Source of the DNA: Aquificaceae bacterium
GTDB lineage: Bacteria; Aquificota; Aquificia; Aquificales; Aquificaceae
Assembly: GCA_015490215.1 (NCBI GenBank)
Contig: WFYH01000207.1
Coordinates: forward strand, 1-15,636
DNA: 15,636 bases
Reading direction: 5' to 3'
Position 1 is the stretch's first letter; the number at the start of each line of letters is the position of its first letter. This document shows, in pieces, positions 6,973 through 14,094 of the stretch. Below the pieces are notes generated by a model. That model was given only the letters and a program-made list of their open reading frames with translations. It was not told the origin of the DNA and made no database searches. The position numbers and the translations under genes are program-made.

Positions 6973-8259
6973 ATGGAGAACCTGCTGAAGACCGATCCGG
7001 AAATCTTTGAGGTAGTTGTAAAGGAGTATGAGCGTCAGTTTTACCATCTTGAGATGATAGCCTCCGAGAACTTTACCTCCTTGGCGGTTATGGAGGCAAC
7101 TGGAAGCGTTCTTACCAACAAGTATGCGGAAGGACTCCCGCGCAAGAGGTATTACGGAGGCTGCGAGTTTGTGGACGTGGCGGAAGAGCTTGCCATTGAA
7201 AGGGCTAAAAAGCTCTTCGGGGCGGAGCACGCCAACGTCCAGCCCCACTCAGGTTCGCAGGCGAACATGGCTGTCTACATGGCTGTCCTCCAGCCCGGCG
7301 ACACCATAATGGGTATGAACCTCGCCCACGGTGGGCACCTCACCCACGGGGCTAAGGTGAACTTCTCCGGAAAGATCTACAACGTTGTCCAGTACGGTGT
7401 GGATCCCGAAACGGAACTCATAGACTACGACCAAATGTATAAGCTCGCCAAAGAACACAAACCAAAGCTTATTGTCGGAGGAGCCTCCGCCTATCCGAGG
7501 GTCATAGATTGGGACAGGATGAGGGAAATAGCGGACGATGTGGGCGCTCTCCTTATGGTGGATATGGCTCACTACGCCGGATTGATAGCCGCCGGTGAAT
7601 ATCCCAATCCCGTTCCTGTTTCCCACTTTGTAACCTCAACGACCCACAAAACGCTCAGGGGTCCCAGAAGCGGGTTTATCCTCTGCAAGGAAGAGTTTGC
7701 CAAGGCAATAGACAAGTCCGTTTTCCCCGGTATTCAGGGCGGTCCCCTTATGCATGTTATAGCGGCAAAGGCAGTTGCCTTTAAAGAAGCTATGACCGAG
7801 GAGTTTAAAGAATACGCCCGTCAGGTTATAGCCAATGCAAGGGCTTTGGCAGAGGAGCTTGCAAGACTCGGCTTTAAGATAGTCTCGGGAGGAACGGACA
7901 GCCACATAGTCTTGGTGGATCTTAGGGACAAGAACCTGACCGGAAAGCAGGTGGAGGATGCCTTGGGTAGGGCGAACATTACCGTAAACAAGAATGCGGT
8001 TCCCTTTGATCCACTGCCTCCCACAAAGACCAGCGGTATAAGGATAGGAACACCTGCCCTTACCACGAGGGGCATGAAAGAAGATCAGATGAGAGAGATA
8101 GCCCGCCTCATAGCTGATGTAGTAAACAACCTCGGTGACGATAAGGTTATAGAGAGGGTCAAAGAAAAGGTAAGGGAACTCTGCGAAGAGTTCCCCCTAT
8201 ATCCGGAGCTGAGGGAGAGGATAAATGAGCTTCGTAATAGCCAGACAGCCGGTATTTGA
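6973..8259 (+). CDS. glyA: Serine hydroxymethyltransferase
   Basis: A PLP enzyme of the cytosol that interconverts serine and glycine and charges tetrahydrofolate with a one-carbon unit. The protein has 428 residues, normal for the family. Key parts are [12 protein letters not shown] (25-36), [15 protein letters not shown] (51-65), PHSGSQAN (91-98), the cofactor aspartate in [12 protein letters not shown], and the PLP lysine K226 in [14 protein letters not shown]. The C-terminal domain is complete. The start is ATG, with only a weak TTGGAAA upstream. The ATG at 6966 is out of frame. The last 35 bases overlap the start of the EAL-like/HDOD gene, so the two are probably cotranscribed and coupled, though no functional link is known. 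Confidence 0.98.
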   Translation: MENLLKTDPEIFEVVVKEYERQFYHLEMIASENFTSLAVMEATGSVLTNKYAEGLPRKRYYGGCEFVDVAEELAIERAKKLFGAEHANVQPHSGSQANMAVYMAVLQPGDTIMGMNLAHGGHLTHGAKVNFSGKIYNVVQYGVDPETELIDYDQMYKLAKEHKPKLIVGGASAYPRVIDWDRMREIADDVGALLMVDMAHYAGLIAAGEYPNPVPVSHFVTSTTHKTLRGPRSGFILCKEEFAKAIDKSVFPGIQGGPLMHVIAAKAVAFKEAMTEEFKEYARQVIANARALAEELARLGFKIVSGGTDSHIVLVDLRDKNLTGKQVEDALGRANITVNKNAVPFDPLPPTKTSGIRIGTPALTTRGMKEDQMREIARLIADVVNNLGDDKVIERVKEKVRELCEEFPLYPELRERINELRNSQTAGI

Positions 8260-9457
8260 CAAGGATGGGAACGTATACGGATACGAGGTTTACCTGAGGA
8301 AATCAGACAACCTTGAAGAGTATCCCAAGGATGTTCCATACAACAAGGCTACCTTTATTATGGCTGAGCTCGTCGCTGAGCTCGGCATCCAAAAGGTCTC
8401 TGAGGGAAAGAGCATATTCATAAACGTAGCCCTTGACACCGTTTTAAACAGATCTTTGGATCTTTTGCCCGCAAAAAAGGTGATATTTGACCTGATAAAG
8501 CCCCAAGTTGAAGTTGGGCAGACCCTTTACTCTACCATCCTAAAGAGGATAGACGAACTGAAGGAAAAGGGAGCCACCTTTGCTATAAACGAAGATCTCT
8601 ATTCGGGCAAATACGTTGACCTTTTTCAGAGATCCTACATAGTGGAGTTTTCGGTAAACAGGCTGGACGAGAACAGGGCAAGCGCTGTAAAGAGGAACAA
8701 AAAGCTTCTCTTAGTGTCGAGGATAGAAAACGAGGAGCAGTATCAGAAAGTCAAAAACTTCGGAGATCTCTTTGAGGGATACCATTTGGGGAAACCCCAA
8801 GTTGTTAAAGAGTTTGAGCTTGCTCCCTTCCTGAAGACTACGCTTATGAGGATGATAGCTGCCCTAAACACGGTTCAGAGCGTGAGGGAGTTTGCCAACA
8901 TAATAGCGAGCGATGTGGGGATGTCCGCCAAGCTCTTGAGGTTCGTAAACTCCGCCTACTTCACCAAAAGAAAGGAGATAAAGGACATAGTCCAAGCCTG
9001 CTCTTACTTGGGTATGGACAATTTAAAGAAGTTTACCCTTTTGGTGGCGGCGAACGACTACGTGGCTGCGGAGAACCCCACCCTTTGGAAAAAGTCCCTG
9101 ATAAGGGCTATGGTTTCAGAGGAAATAGCAAAAAGAAAGGCTCCTTCCCTAATAAACGAAGCTTACCTTGCGGGTCTTTTCTCCCTTATAGACCAGATAC
9201 TCGGTGTGGACAAAGTGGAGTTTCTGCGTGAGGTAAACATAGACGAGGAGATAATAGGAGCCTTCACGGGAGAAAATCCTGAGCTTGCAAATATCCTTCA
9301 ATACGCCACCCGTATAGAAGAAGCCTTATCGGAAGGCGGAGAAACCTTTGAGGAAACGGTAAAAGAGGTTTCCCAAGAGCTCGGAATGTCCGAGATGGAA
9401 CTAAAGAGGATAGCGGTGGACGCAGAGGTCAGAGCGGAGGAGCTTCTGCGTATCTAA
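8225..9457 (+). CDS. EAL-like/HDOD signalling protein (YuxH type)
   Basis: A 410-residue cytosolic protein. The N-terminal part (about 1-195) is an EAL-like domain starting [21 protein letters not shown], and the C-terminal part (about 200-400) is an HDOD domain ([35 protein letters not shown], then [13 protein letters not shown]). This architecture is known as the YuxH family. The EAL metal and catalytic residues appear lost: the motif reads EVYLR, and the usual DDFG segment is replaced by INEDLYSG. It is probably not an active cyclic-di-GMP phosphodiesterase and may act by binding. HDOD proteins are linked to signalling, motility and stress control. The ATG lies inside glyA with GGGAGAGG just upstream. 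It ends tail to tail with the rhodanese gene, overlapping by 4 bases. Confidence 0.92.
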   Translation: MSFVIARQPVFDKDGNVYGYEVYLRKSDNLEEYPKDVPYNKATFIMAELVAELGIQKVSEGKSIFINVALDTVLNRSLDLLPAKKVIFDLIKPQVEVGQTLYSTILKRIDELKEKGATFAINEDLYSGKYVDLFQRSYIVEFSVNRLDENRASAVKRNKKLLLVSRIENEEQYQKVKNFGDLFEGYHLGKPQVVKEFELAPFLKTTLMRMIAALNTVQSVREFANIIASDVGMSAKLLRFVNSAYFTKRKEIKDIVQACSYLGMDNLKKFTLLVAANDYVAAENPTLWKKSLIRAMVSEEIAKRKAPSLINEAYLAGLFSLIDQILGVDKVEFLREVNIDEEIIGAFTGENPELANILQYATRIEEALSEGGETFEETVKEVSQELGMSEMELKRIAVDAEVRAEELLRI

Positions 9458-9771
9458 GCTCCGCTTTCCTTTTCGTAGGGCCAAGCTATTATCCCGCCGG
9501 CGAGGTTGTAAGCGTCGTATCCCATATGCCTTAAAAAGTATGTGGCAAAGGCGCTCCTTTCCCCGCTCCTACAGTAGACTATGTATTTCTTGTCCTTGGG
9601 AAGTTCGGTGTATCTGTATCTCAGATCGTCAAGGGGTATGAAGGTTGAGTTGGGTATGCGGAGCTGAAAGTGCTCCGGGGGCGTTCTCACATCAAGGAGA
9701 ACTACCTTATCCCCTTCTTCTTCAAGTATCCTCTTAGCCTCCTCGGGAGTGACCTCAGGCACGTTGAACAT
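9454..9771 (-). CDS. Single-domain rhodanese-like sulfurtransferase
   Basis: A 105-residue cytosolic rhodanese domain, which moves sulfane sulfur through a persulfide on a cysteine. It shows [23 protein letters not shown] (25-47), the active-site loop CRSGERS with C67 (67-73), and the closing [10 protein letters not shown] motif. The loop is fully conserved, so activity is likely; the substrate is unknown. Many sulfur-oxidising chemolithotrophs carry such proteins, but no sulfur-oxidation gene is nearby. The ATG has GGAGG 6 bases upstream and lies inside the 3' end of panD (17-base overlap), so it is the second gene of a two-gene transcript. It converges on the EAL-like/HDOD gene. Confidence 0.95.
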   Translation of the reverse strand: MFNVPEVTPEEAKRILEEEGDKVVLLDVRTPPEHFQLRIPNSTFIPLDDLRYRYTELPKDKKYIVYCRSGERSAFATYFLRHMGYDAYNLAGGIIAWPYEKESGA

Positions 9772-10132
9772 CTCTCTCCTCCAGCTTAACTATGCGGTTG
9801 TTTTCATCAACGTAAACCAGCTTGGGATGGTAGTCCTCCAGCTCCTCCTCTTCGTATTCCGCATAGGAGGCTATTATGATCAGATCCCCTTTTGCACCAA
9901 GCCTTGCCGCCGCACCGTTGAGCTGAACAGTTCCCGAGAACCTCGGGGCGGGTATAACGTAGGTGCTGAACCTATCTCCCGTGCTTATGTTGTAAACTTC
10001 TATCTTTTCAAAGGGCTTGAGGTCAGCCGCTTCCATAAGTTCTTCATCCAAAGACAGGCTCCCCTCGTAGTGGAGATCCGCATCTGTAACGGTAAGCCTA
10101 TGGATCTTGGACTTAAGCATATGCCTTCTCAA
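9755..10132 (-). CDS. panD: Aspartate 1-decarboxylase PanD, TTG start
   Basis: A pyruvoyl enzyme that makes beta-alanine from aspartate for pantothenate and coenzyme A. The proenzyme cleaves itself at Gly-Ser. With the TTG start at 10132 the protein has 125 residues and begins [16 protein letters not shown]. That numbering puts K9, the cleavage site G24-S25 (HYEGS), R54 and Y58 exactly where E. coli PanD has them. GGAGG lies 8 bases upstream. Two GTG codons at 10141 and 10138 give N-terminal extensions, but they stand too close to the Shine-Dalgarno sequence. [12 protein letters not shown] and IIIASY complete the family pattern. It overlaps the rhodanese gene by 17 bases. coaD, also of the CoA pathway, is elsewhere in the window and not linked in an operon. 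Confidence 0.95.
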   Translation of the reverse strand: MRRHMLKSKIHRLTVTDADLHYEGSLSLDEELMEAADLKPFEKIEVYNISTGDRFSTYVIPAPRFSGTVQLNGAAARLGAKGDLIIIASYAEYEEEELEDYHPKLVYVDENNRIVKLEERDVQRA

Positions 10133-10140
10133 CTTCACCA

Positions 10141-10145
10141 CCTCC
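10141..10145 (-). promoter_or_regulatory. Ribosome binding site of panD
   Basis: GGAGG on the minus strand, 8 bases before the TTG at 10132. It overlaps or abuts the earlier GTG codons at 10141 and 10138, which rules against those as starts. The spacing equals that of the coaD site. Confidence 0.75.
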
Positions 10146-10174
10146 GGGCAAAATAATAATATAAGAAATTCCTT
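10146..10174. promoter_or_regulatory. Compact divergent promoter region panD/birA
   Basis: Only 29 bases separate the panD ribosome binding site from the birA ATG, and they are AT-rich. TATAAG at 10160-10165 could serve birA, and TATTAT on the minus strand (10161-10156) could serve panD. Neither has a clear -35 box. If used, the birA transcript would start within a few bases of its ATG, which has no Shine-Dalgarno sequence. Weak evidence. Confidence 0.35.
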
Positions 10175-10888
10175 ATGGATTTGCTACAGCCCTTTCCCTA
10201 TATGCTCTGGCTTGAAGAGACGGACTCCACACAAAGGATTTTAAAGGAAAGTAGTTTGCCTTTCTACACCGTAGTGGTAGCAAAAAGACAAAAAAGGGGA
10301 AAGGGAAGGAAAGGGAGGAGATGGGAGTCGCCGGAGGGAGGCTTATACTTTAGTTTCGTTCTGAGAGAGGAAGATTTTAGCGACCTTTTGCCTTTACCCC
10401 TTGTGATGGGATTTTCGGTAGTTCAAGCTCTTGAAGATGTGGGGATAAAGACCCTCATAAAGTGGCCTAACGACGTCTACCTGAGCGGAAAAAAGCTGTG
10501 TGGAATACTCACCGAGAAGAGCTCCGCCCGCGTGGTGGTGGGCATAGGTTTGAACCTCAACCAAGAGACTATGCCCGAATCCCTGAGAAACATCGCTATC
10601 TCCCTGCGGATGGCAACGGGCAGATTTTATGATCCCAAGGAGGTTCTCCTTAGGACCCTTTCCCGCATATACGAGAACCTGCTTATTTTCCAAAGGGAGG
10701 GTTTCGCACCCTTTAAAGAAAAAGTAGAGGAAAGGCTTCTCTTCTTGGGTCAAGAGGTGGTCATAATCGGTGAGAAGCCCATTATAGGTATACTTGAAGG
10801 TATTGATGAGAGGGGGTTCCTTTTGCTGAAAACCTCCGAAGGGTTGAGAAAAGTGGTTTCGGGGGACGTGAGCCTGCGAATTTTATGA
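10175..10888 (+). CDS. birA: Biotin-[acetyl-CoA carboxylase] ligase BirA, enzyme-only form
   Basis: Activates biotin with ATP and attaches it to the carrier protein of biotin-dependent carboxylases, in the cytosol. The protein has 237 residues: a catalytic domain (ETDSTQ 15-20, the biotin/AMP loop GKGRKGRRW 42-50, KWPNDV 96-101, K107 before [14 protein letters not shown] 122-130) and the short C-terminal beta domain (about 190-237). The N-terminal DNA-binding domain of E. coli BirA is absent, so it cannot act as the biotin-operon repressor. The ATG lacks a Shine-Dalgarno sequence. The gene is divergent from panD. Acetyl-CoA carboxylase starts fatty acid synthesis, so the fabH/plsX genes nearby are functionally related but separately transcribed. 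Confidence 0.95.
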   Translation: MDLLQPFPYMLWLEETDSTQRILKESSLPFYTVVVAKRQKRGKGRKGRRWESPEGGLYFSFVLREEDFSDLLPLPLVMGFSVVQALEDVGIKTLIKWPNDVYLSGKKLCGILTEKSSARVVVGIGLNLNQETMPESLRNIAISLRMATGRFYDPKEVLLRTLSRIYENLLIFQREGFAPFKEKVEERLLFLGQEVVIIGEKPIIGILEGIDERGFLLLKTSEGLRKVVSGDVSLRIL

Positions 10889-10904
10889 TGTAAACACTTG
10901 TTTT

Positions 10905-10928
10905 CAGAGAAAACTCCATTATTCTCTG
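10905..10928. repeat. Inverted repeat upstream of hemerythrin gene
   Basis: CAGAGAA (10905-10911) and TTCTCTG (10922-10928) are perfect 7-bp inverted copies around 10 bases. They lie 29 bases before the hemerythrin ATG and 17 bases after the birA stop. No T-tract follows, so an intrinsic terminator is unlikely. Position and symmetry suit an operator; no known regulator motif is recognised. Confidence 0.45.
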
Positions 10929-10956
10929 GATTAAATATAGTTCGGGAGGTAAGCAA

Positions 10957-11352
10957 ATGCTTGTTAAGCCGGGTCAGATTCAAAAGGTAGCCAACATGTT
11001 CATGAACGCCGTCCACGAGGACGAGATAGACTTGATCAATGAACTCTATGAGAAGCTAAAAGTCGGTGATCTGGACGAGGCGGACAAGCTTATGGACGAA
11101 CTGTTAGTTGACCTTGAGGATCACTTTTCTATGGAAGAGGAGCTGATGAAGGAGGCAGACTTCTTCGGATATCCCATGCACAAGGCAGAACACGACAACA
11201 TGAGGAAGGACTTTAAAAAGGTCTACGACGAGTGGAAGAAGGAAAAGTCCCCGAGGAAGGTAATGACCTTCTTGGAAGAAAAGCTCGTCCCGTGGCTCAA
11301 ACTTCACGTAGCCCAGTGGGATTCCGTAACGGCGATGCATATAGGGGATTGA
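10957..11352 (+). CDS. Bacteriohemerythrin-type di-iron oxygen-binding protein
   Basis: A 131-residue single-domain cytosolic hemerythrin, a four-helix bundle that binds O2 at a di-iron site. All seven ligands can be placed: H20, H56 and E60 (HFSMEE), H75 and H79 (HKAEH), H117 and D122 (HVAQWD). Length is normal. There is no fused signalling domain, so a role in oxygen storage, delivery or sensing is likely, which would suit a microaerophile; the role is inferred. The ATG has GGGAGGT about 7 bases upstream, one of the strongest sites in the window. The gene stands alone between birA and yceD, with a 7-bp inverted repeat upstream that suggests its own regulation. Confidence 0.94.
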   Translation: MLVKPGQIQKVANMFMNAVHEDEIDLINELYEKLKVGDLDEADKLMDELLVDLEDHFSMEEELMKEADFFGYPMHKAEHDNMRKDFKKVYDEWKKEKSPRKVMTFLEEKLVPWLKLHVAQWDSVTAMHIGD

Positions 11353-11398
11353 AAACACTAGGATATTACCGTGTTATAAGGTACGTTTGAAGCTAAGT

Positions 11399-11412
11399 AG
11401 CAAGTGCTTGCT
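11399..11412. repeat. Short inverted repeat overlapping the yceD -35 box
   Basis: AGCAAG-TG-CTTGCT is a perfect 6-bp inverted repeat with a 2-base centre. Its right half overlaps the candidate -35 box (11408-11413) of the yceD operon, where a bound dimer would block RNA polymerase. No regulator can be named. Confidence 0.4.
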
Positions 11413-11436
11413 CTCTTCCTTTAGTTTCTCTAAATT
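11408..11436 (+). promoter_or_regulatory. Candidate promoter of yceD-rpmF-plsX-fabH
   Basis: TTGCTC (11408-11413), a 17-base spacer and TAAATT (11431-11436); the same -10 hexamer appears before ssrA. Only 7 bases separate it from the yceD ATG, so transcription would start at or next to the start codon and the mRNA would be leaderless. This agrees with the absence of a Shine-Dalgarno sequence. Prediction by eye. Confidence 0.5.
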
Positions 11437-11443
11437 AACCCTT

Positions 11444-11944
11444 ATGGTGGTTTTGGATCTTAAAGAAATCTTCCAGCAGTATGACGTCTATGAGAAGCAC
11501 TATTCGCTCAAACCTGAGGATTTGTCTATCCCCTCAGACGTTGGGGACCTCAAGAAGCCCGTGGAGGTGTATCTGAGGATAGAAAAGGACTCTAAAGGTT
11601 ACAGGGTTCATATGGTTTTGCAGGGGGAGGTGGAATTAGAGTGTAGCAGGTGCCTGAATGTTTTCGTAAAGGATATTTCTCAAGACTCTGAGAAGATAGT
11701 GGGTAGATATCCCAAAGGTGAGAACCTTTCCCTCTCGGAGGAAGACCTTAACTTCTCCTTTATGGAAGAGCCGGACACGGTGATACTTGAAGATCTTGTC
11801 AGGGAGGAGATAATACTCAGCGTTCCCATGAAGCCCTTGTGCAGTCCAGACTGCAGAGGTGTAGATCACCCCGCCCTTATACTTGAGGAAGACAAACCTA
11901 CCGACCCGAGATTTGCTATACTAAAGAACCTGCTTCACCGTTAG
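11444..11944 (+). CDS. yceD: YceD/DUF177 family protein
   Basis: A 166-residue cytosolic protein of the YceD family (DUF177), which in most bacteria sits directly before rpmF. In E. coli it is implicated in 23S rRNA and ribosome maturation. It shows the family cysteines in CSRC (after VELE) and in CSPDCRG near the C terminus, probably a metal-binding pair, with LEDLVREEIILSVPMKPLC between. I chose ATG 11444 (MVVLDLKEIFQQ). An upstream TTG at 11387 would add 19 residues (MKLSSKCLLSSFSFSKLTL) that do not look like this family and would run through the candidate promoter. There is no Shine-Dalgarno sequence. It is the first gene of the operon, 13 bases before rpmF. Confidence 0.9.
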   Translation: MVVLDLKEIFQQYDVYEKHYSLKPEDLSIPSDVGDLKKPVEVYLRIEKDSKGYRVHMVLQGEVELECSRCLNVFVKDISQDSEKIVGRYPKGENLSLSEEDLNFSFMEEPDTVILEDLVREEIILSVPMKPLCSPDCRGVDHPALILEEDKPTDPRFAILKNLLHR

Positions 11945-11957
11945 GAGGTAGAGTAGC

Positions 11958-12149
11958 ATGGCTGTTCCGAAGGCAAAAACTTCCAAGTGGAGAAGGAACC
12001 AGAGGAGATCTCAAAACTTCTTTAATAAGTTCAAAAGAAGGATACCCTCCCTGAGCGAGTGCCCCGAGTGCGGGGAAAGGATAGTCCCCCACAGGGTTTG
12101 TCCTTACTGCGGTCACTACAGGGGAAGGGAAGTAATCAGCCTTGACTGA
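11958..12149 (+). CDS. rpmF: 50S ribosomal protein L32
   Basis: A 63-residue ribosomal protein with the typical start MAVPKAKTSKWRRNQRRSQ and a zinc ribbon: C35xxC38 (CPEC) and C48xxC51 (CPYC). All four zinc ligands are present, so this is the zinc-dependent (C+) form. AGGAGGT stands about 9 bases before the ATG, a strong site suited to high expression. The stop shares one base with the plsX ATG (TGATG), so translation is coupled. The order yceD-rpmF-plsX-fabH is conserved widely among bacteria. Confidence 0.98.
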   Translation: MAVPKAKTSKWRRNQRRSQNFFNKFKRRIPSLSECPECGERIVPHRVCPYCGHYRGREVISLD

Positions 12150-13168
12150 TGGAAAATTTCCGCTTTGCGGTTGACTGCAACGGGGGGGACTTTGCTCCCG
12201 ATGAGATCGTAAAGGGTTGCATCTTAGCCGCTCAGGAGCTTAGTTGTAAGATTTTTCTTGTTGGCGATAAGGAAAAGATAGAAGAGGTTCTTACCCGTGA
12301 GGGGCAGCTCAGAAACCCCCTCCTTGAGGTTGTGGACGCCCCCCAGAACGTGGAGTTTCACGAACCGCCGTCAACAGTTCTCAAAAGGAAAAACTCCTCC
12401 CTCTTTGTAGGTGCAAAGCTCGTAAGAGAAGGGAAGGCTCAGGGTTTGATCTCGGCGGGCAACACGGGAGCGGTTTTAGCGGTAGGGAAGTTCGTAGTAG
12501 GTGCGGAAGAAGAGATAGAGAGACCTGCCATAGCTGTGGCACTCCCGAACCCCAAGGGAAAGACGGTTCTGATAGACGTGGGGGCTAACGTTGACTCAAA
12601 ACCCAAGCATCTGGTTCAGTTTGCCATCATAGGGCACACCTACGCACAGGAGATATTGGGAATAGAGAGACCAAGGGTGGGACTTCTCAGCATAGGAGAG
12701 GAAGAGGGGAAGGGGAACGAACTTGTAAAGGAGACCTATCCTTTGCTTAAACAGACACGTCTTAACTTCCTCGGGAATGCGGAGGGAAGGGACATATATG
12801 CCGGAACCTTTGACGTTATAGTATGCGACGGCTTTGTGGGCAACGTTATACTGAAGGCAAGCGAAAGTTTAGGTCTTGCGGTCGTTCAGATGATAAAGGA
12901 GGAGATAAAGGGCAGCCTGTTGGCTAAGCTGGGGGCTTTCCTTCTTATGCCTGCTTTGAACAGGTTCAAAAAGAAGGCGGACTTTGCAGAATACGGGGGT
13001 ATACCCCTCTTGGGGGCAAAAAAGCCCGTTATAATTACCCACGGCAGGGCAAACGCCAAGGCTATAAAGAATGCTGTTAAGGTTGCTTTGGAATTTCTCC
13101 ATCAGGACTTTAACAGAAAGCTCGTTGAAAACATAAGAACCCTTGCCCCGCAGGAGGCGAGAGTTTAA
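12149..13168 (+). CDS. plsX: Phosphate acyltransferase PlsX
   Basis: Makes acyl-phosphate from acyl-ACP and phosphate for PlsY, the first committed branch to phospholipid; a peripheral membrane enzyme. The protein has 339 residues, normal length. Motifs seen are FAVDCNGGDFAPDEIVKG at the N terminus, SAGNTGA (about 112-118), KTVLIDVGANVDSKP, GLLSIGEEEGKGNE, DVIVCDGFVGNVILKASES and YGGIPLLGAKKPVIITHG. One oddity is that the usual DxMGGD motif reads DCNGGD, with Asn for Met at residue 11; the DNA there is GACTGCAACGGGGGG. It overlaps rpmF and fabH by one base each. No PlsY gene lies in the window. Confidence 0.98.
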   Translation: MENFRFAVDCNGGDFAPDEIVKGCILAAQELSCKIFLVGDKEKIEEVLTREGQLRNPLLEVVDAPQNVEFHEPPSTVLKRKNSSLFVGAKLVREGKAQGLISAGNTGAVLAVGKFVVGAEEEIERPAIAVALPNPKGKTVLIDVGANVDSKPKHLVQFAIIGHTYAQEILGIERPRVGLLSIGEEEGKGNELVKETYPLLKQTRLNFLGNAEGRDIYAGTFDVIVCDGFVGNVILKASESLGLAVVQMIKEEIKGSLLAKLGAFLLMPALNRFKKKADFAEYGGIPLLGAKKPVIITHGRANAKAIKNAVKVALEFLHQDFNRKLVENIRTLAPQEARV

Positions 13169-14094
13169 TGGGAACTAGGATTGCAGGCACGGGTGTATAC
13201 GTTCCCGAACATGTGCTTACAAACTACGACCTTGAGAAGATGGTAGACACCTCTGACGAGTGGATAACCACAAGAACGGGGATAAAGGAAAGAAGGATAG
13301 CCAAAGAGGAGAGCGTGGTTTTTATGGCTAAGAGAGCCTCCGAGGAAGCCCTTGAAGATGCGGGAGTAAAACCTCAAGAGTTAGATGTCACGGTGGTGGC
13401 TACCATAACACCCGCCAAGAGGTTTCCCTCCACCGCCTGCTTCCTTCAGGCGGAGCTGTCCGCAGGGGGTTACGCCTTTGACATATCCGCCGCCTGTAGC
13501 GGTTTTTTATACGGTCTTGAGCTTGCGGACGCCCTCATAAAGTCGGGGAAGGCTTCCAAGGTTCTGGTAGTGGGAGCGGAAAAGCTTTCGGAGGCGGTTG
13601 ACTGGGAGGACAGGAGTACCTGCGTTCTCTTCGGCGACGGTGCAGGGGCGGTGGTTTTTGAGGCTTCGGACTCCGAAAGCGACGTCCTTGCGGTAGACCT
13701 TTCCTCTGATGGCAGCCTGTGGGAGATACTCTACGCTGACAGTTGCGGTTACATAAGGATGAAGGGAAGGGAGCTTTTCAAGATCGCCGTGCGGAACATG
13801 GAAGAATCCTGCAGGCGTGTCCTTGAGAAGGCGGGTGTGTCGCCCGAAGAGGTTAAACTGGTGGTTCCCCACCAAGCGAACGTCAGGATAATAAACTCCC
13901 TCGCCCAAAGGCTCGGGCTTTCGGAGGACAGGGTCTTTGTAAACATAGACAGATACGGCAACACCTCAGCCGCCTCCATACCCATAGCCCTTCATGAAGC
14001 CATAAAGGAAGGAAGGATAAATAGAGGGGACATAGTCCTCATGACCGCCATGGGGGGCGGGTTAACTTGGGGTTCCGCCCTCATCAGGTATTAG
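13168..14094 (+). CDS. fabH: Beta-ketoacyl-ACP synthase III FabH
   Basis: Condenses acetyl-CoA with malonyl-ACP to start each fatty acid; cytosolic. The protein has 308 residues with the complete catalytic triad: C110 (AACSGF), H235 (PHQAN) and N265 (YGNTSA). TSDEWITTRTGIKERR at 28-43 and the closing GGGLTWGSALIRY are standard. The ATG overlaps the plsX stop (TAATG), so it is the last gene of a coupled yceD-rpmF-plsX-fabH unit. fabD, fabG and acpP, which often follow, are not here; instead the operon ends against a convergent gene with a 33-base antisense overlap. Primer preference (straight or branched) cannot be told from sequence alone. Confidence 0.98.
   Translation: MGTRIAGTGVYVPEHVLTNYDLEKMVDTSDEWITTRTGIKERRIAKEESVVFMAKRASEEALEDAGVKPQELDVTVVATITPAKRFPSTACFLQAELSAGGYAFDISAACSGFLYGLELADALIKSGKASKVLVVGAEKLSEAVDWEDRSTCVLFGDGAGAVVFEASDSESDVLAVDLSSDGSLWEILYADSCGYIRMKGRELFKIAVRNMEESCRRVLEKAGVSPEEVKLVVPHQANVRIINSLAQRLGLSEDRVFVNIDRYGNTSAASIPIALHEAIKEGRINRGDIVLMTAMGGGLTWGSALIRY

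Noticed and set aside
7249..7905. Minus-strand open frames inside glyA
   Set aside because: Antisense shadows of glyA with low-complexity or implausible composition.
11346..11377. Terminator after the hemerythrin gene (AACAC/GTGTT)
   Set aside because: A 5-bp stem with a 12-base loop and no T-tract is too weak to support.
11387..11443. N-terminal extension of yceD from TTG 11387
   Set aside because: The 19 added residues do not fit the family and run through a promoter-like sequence and a palindrome; ATG 11444 gives the usual protein.
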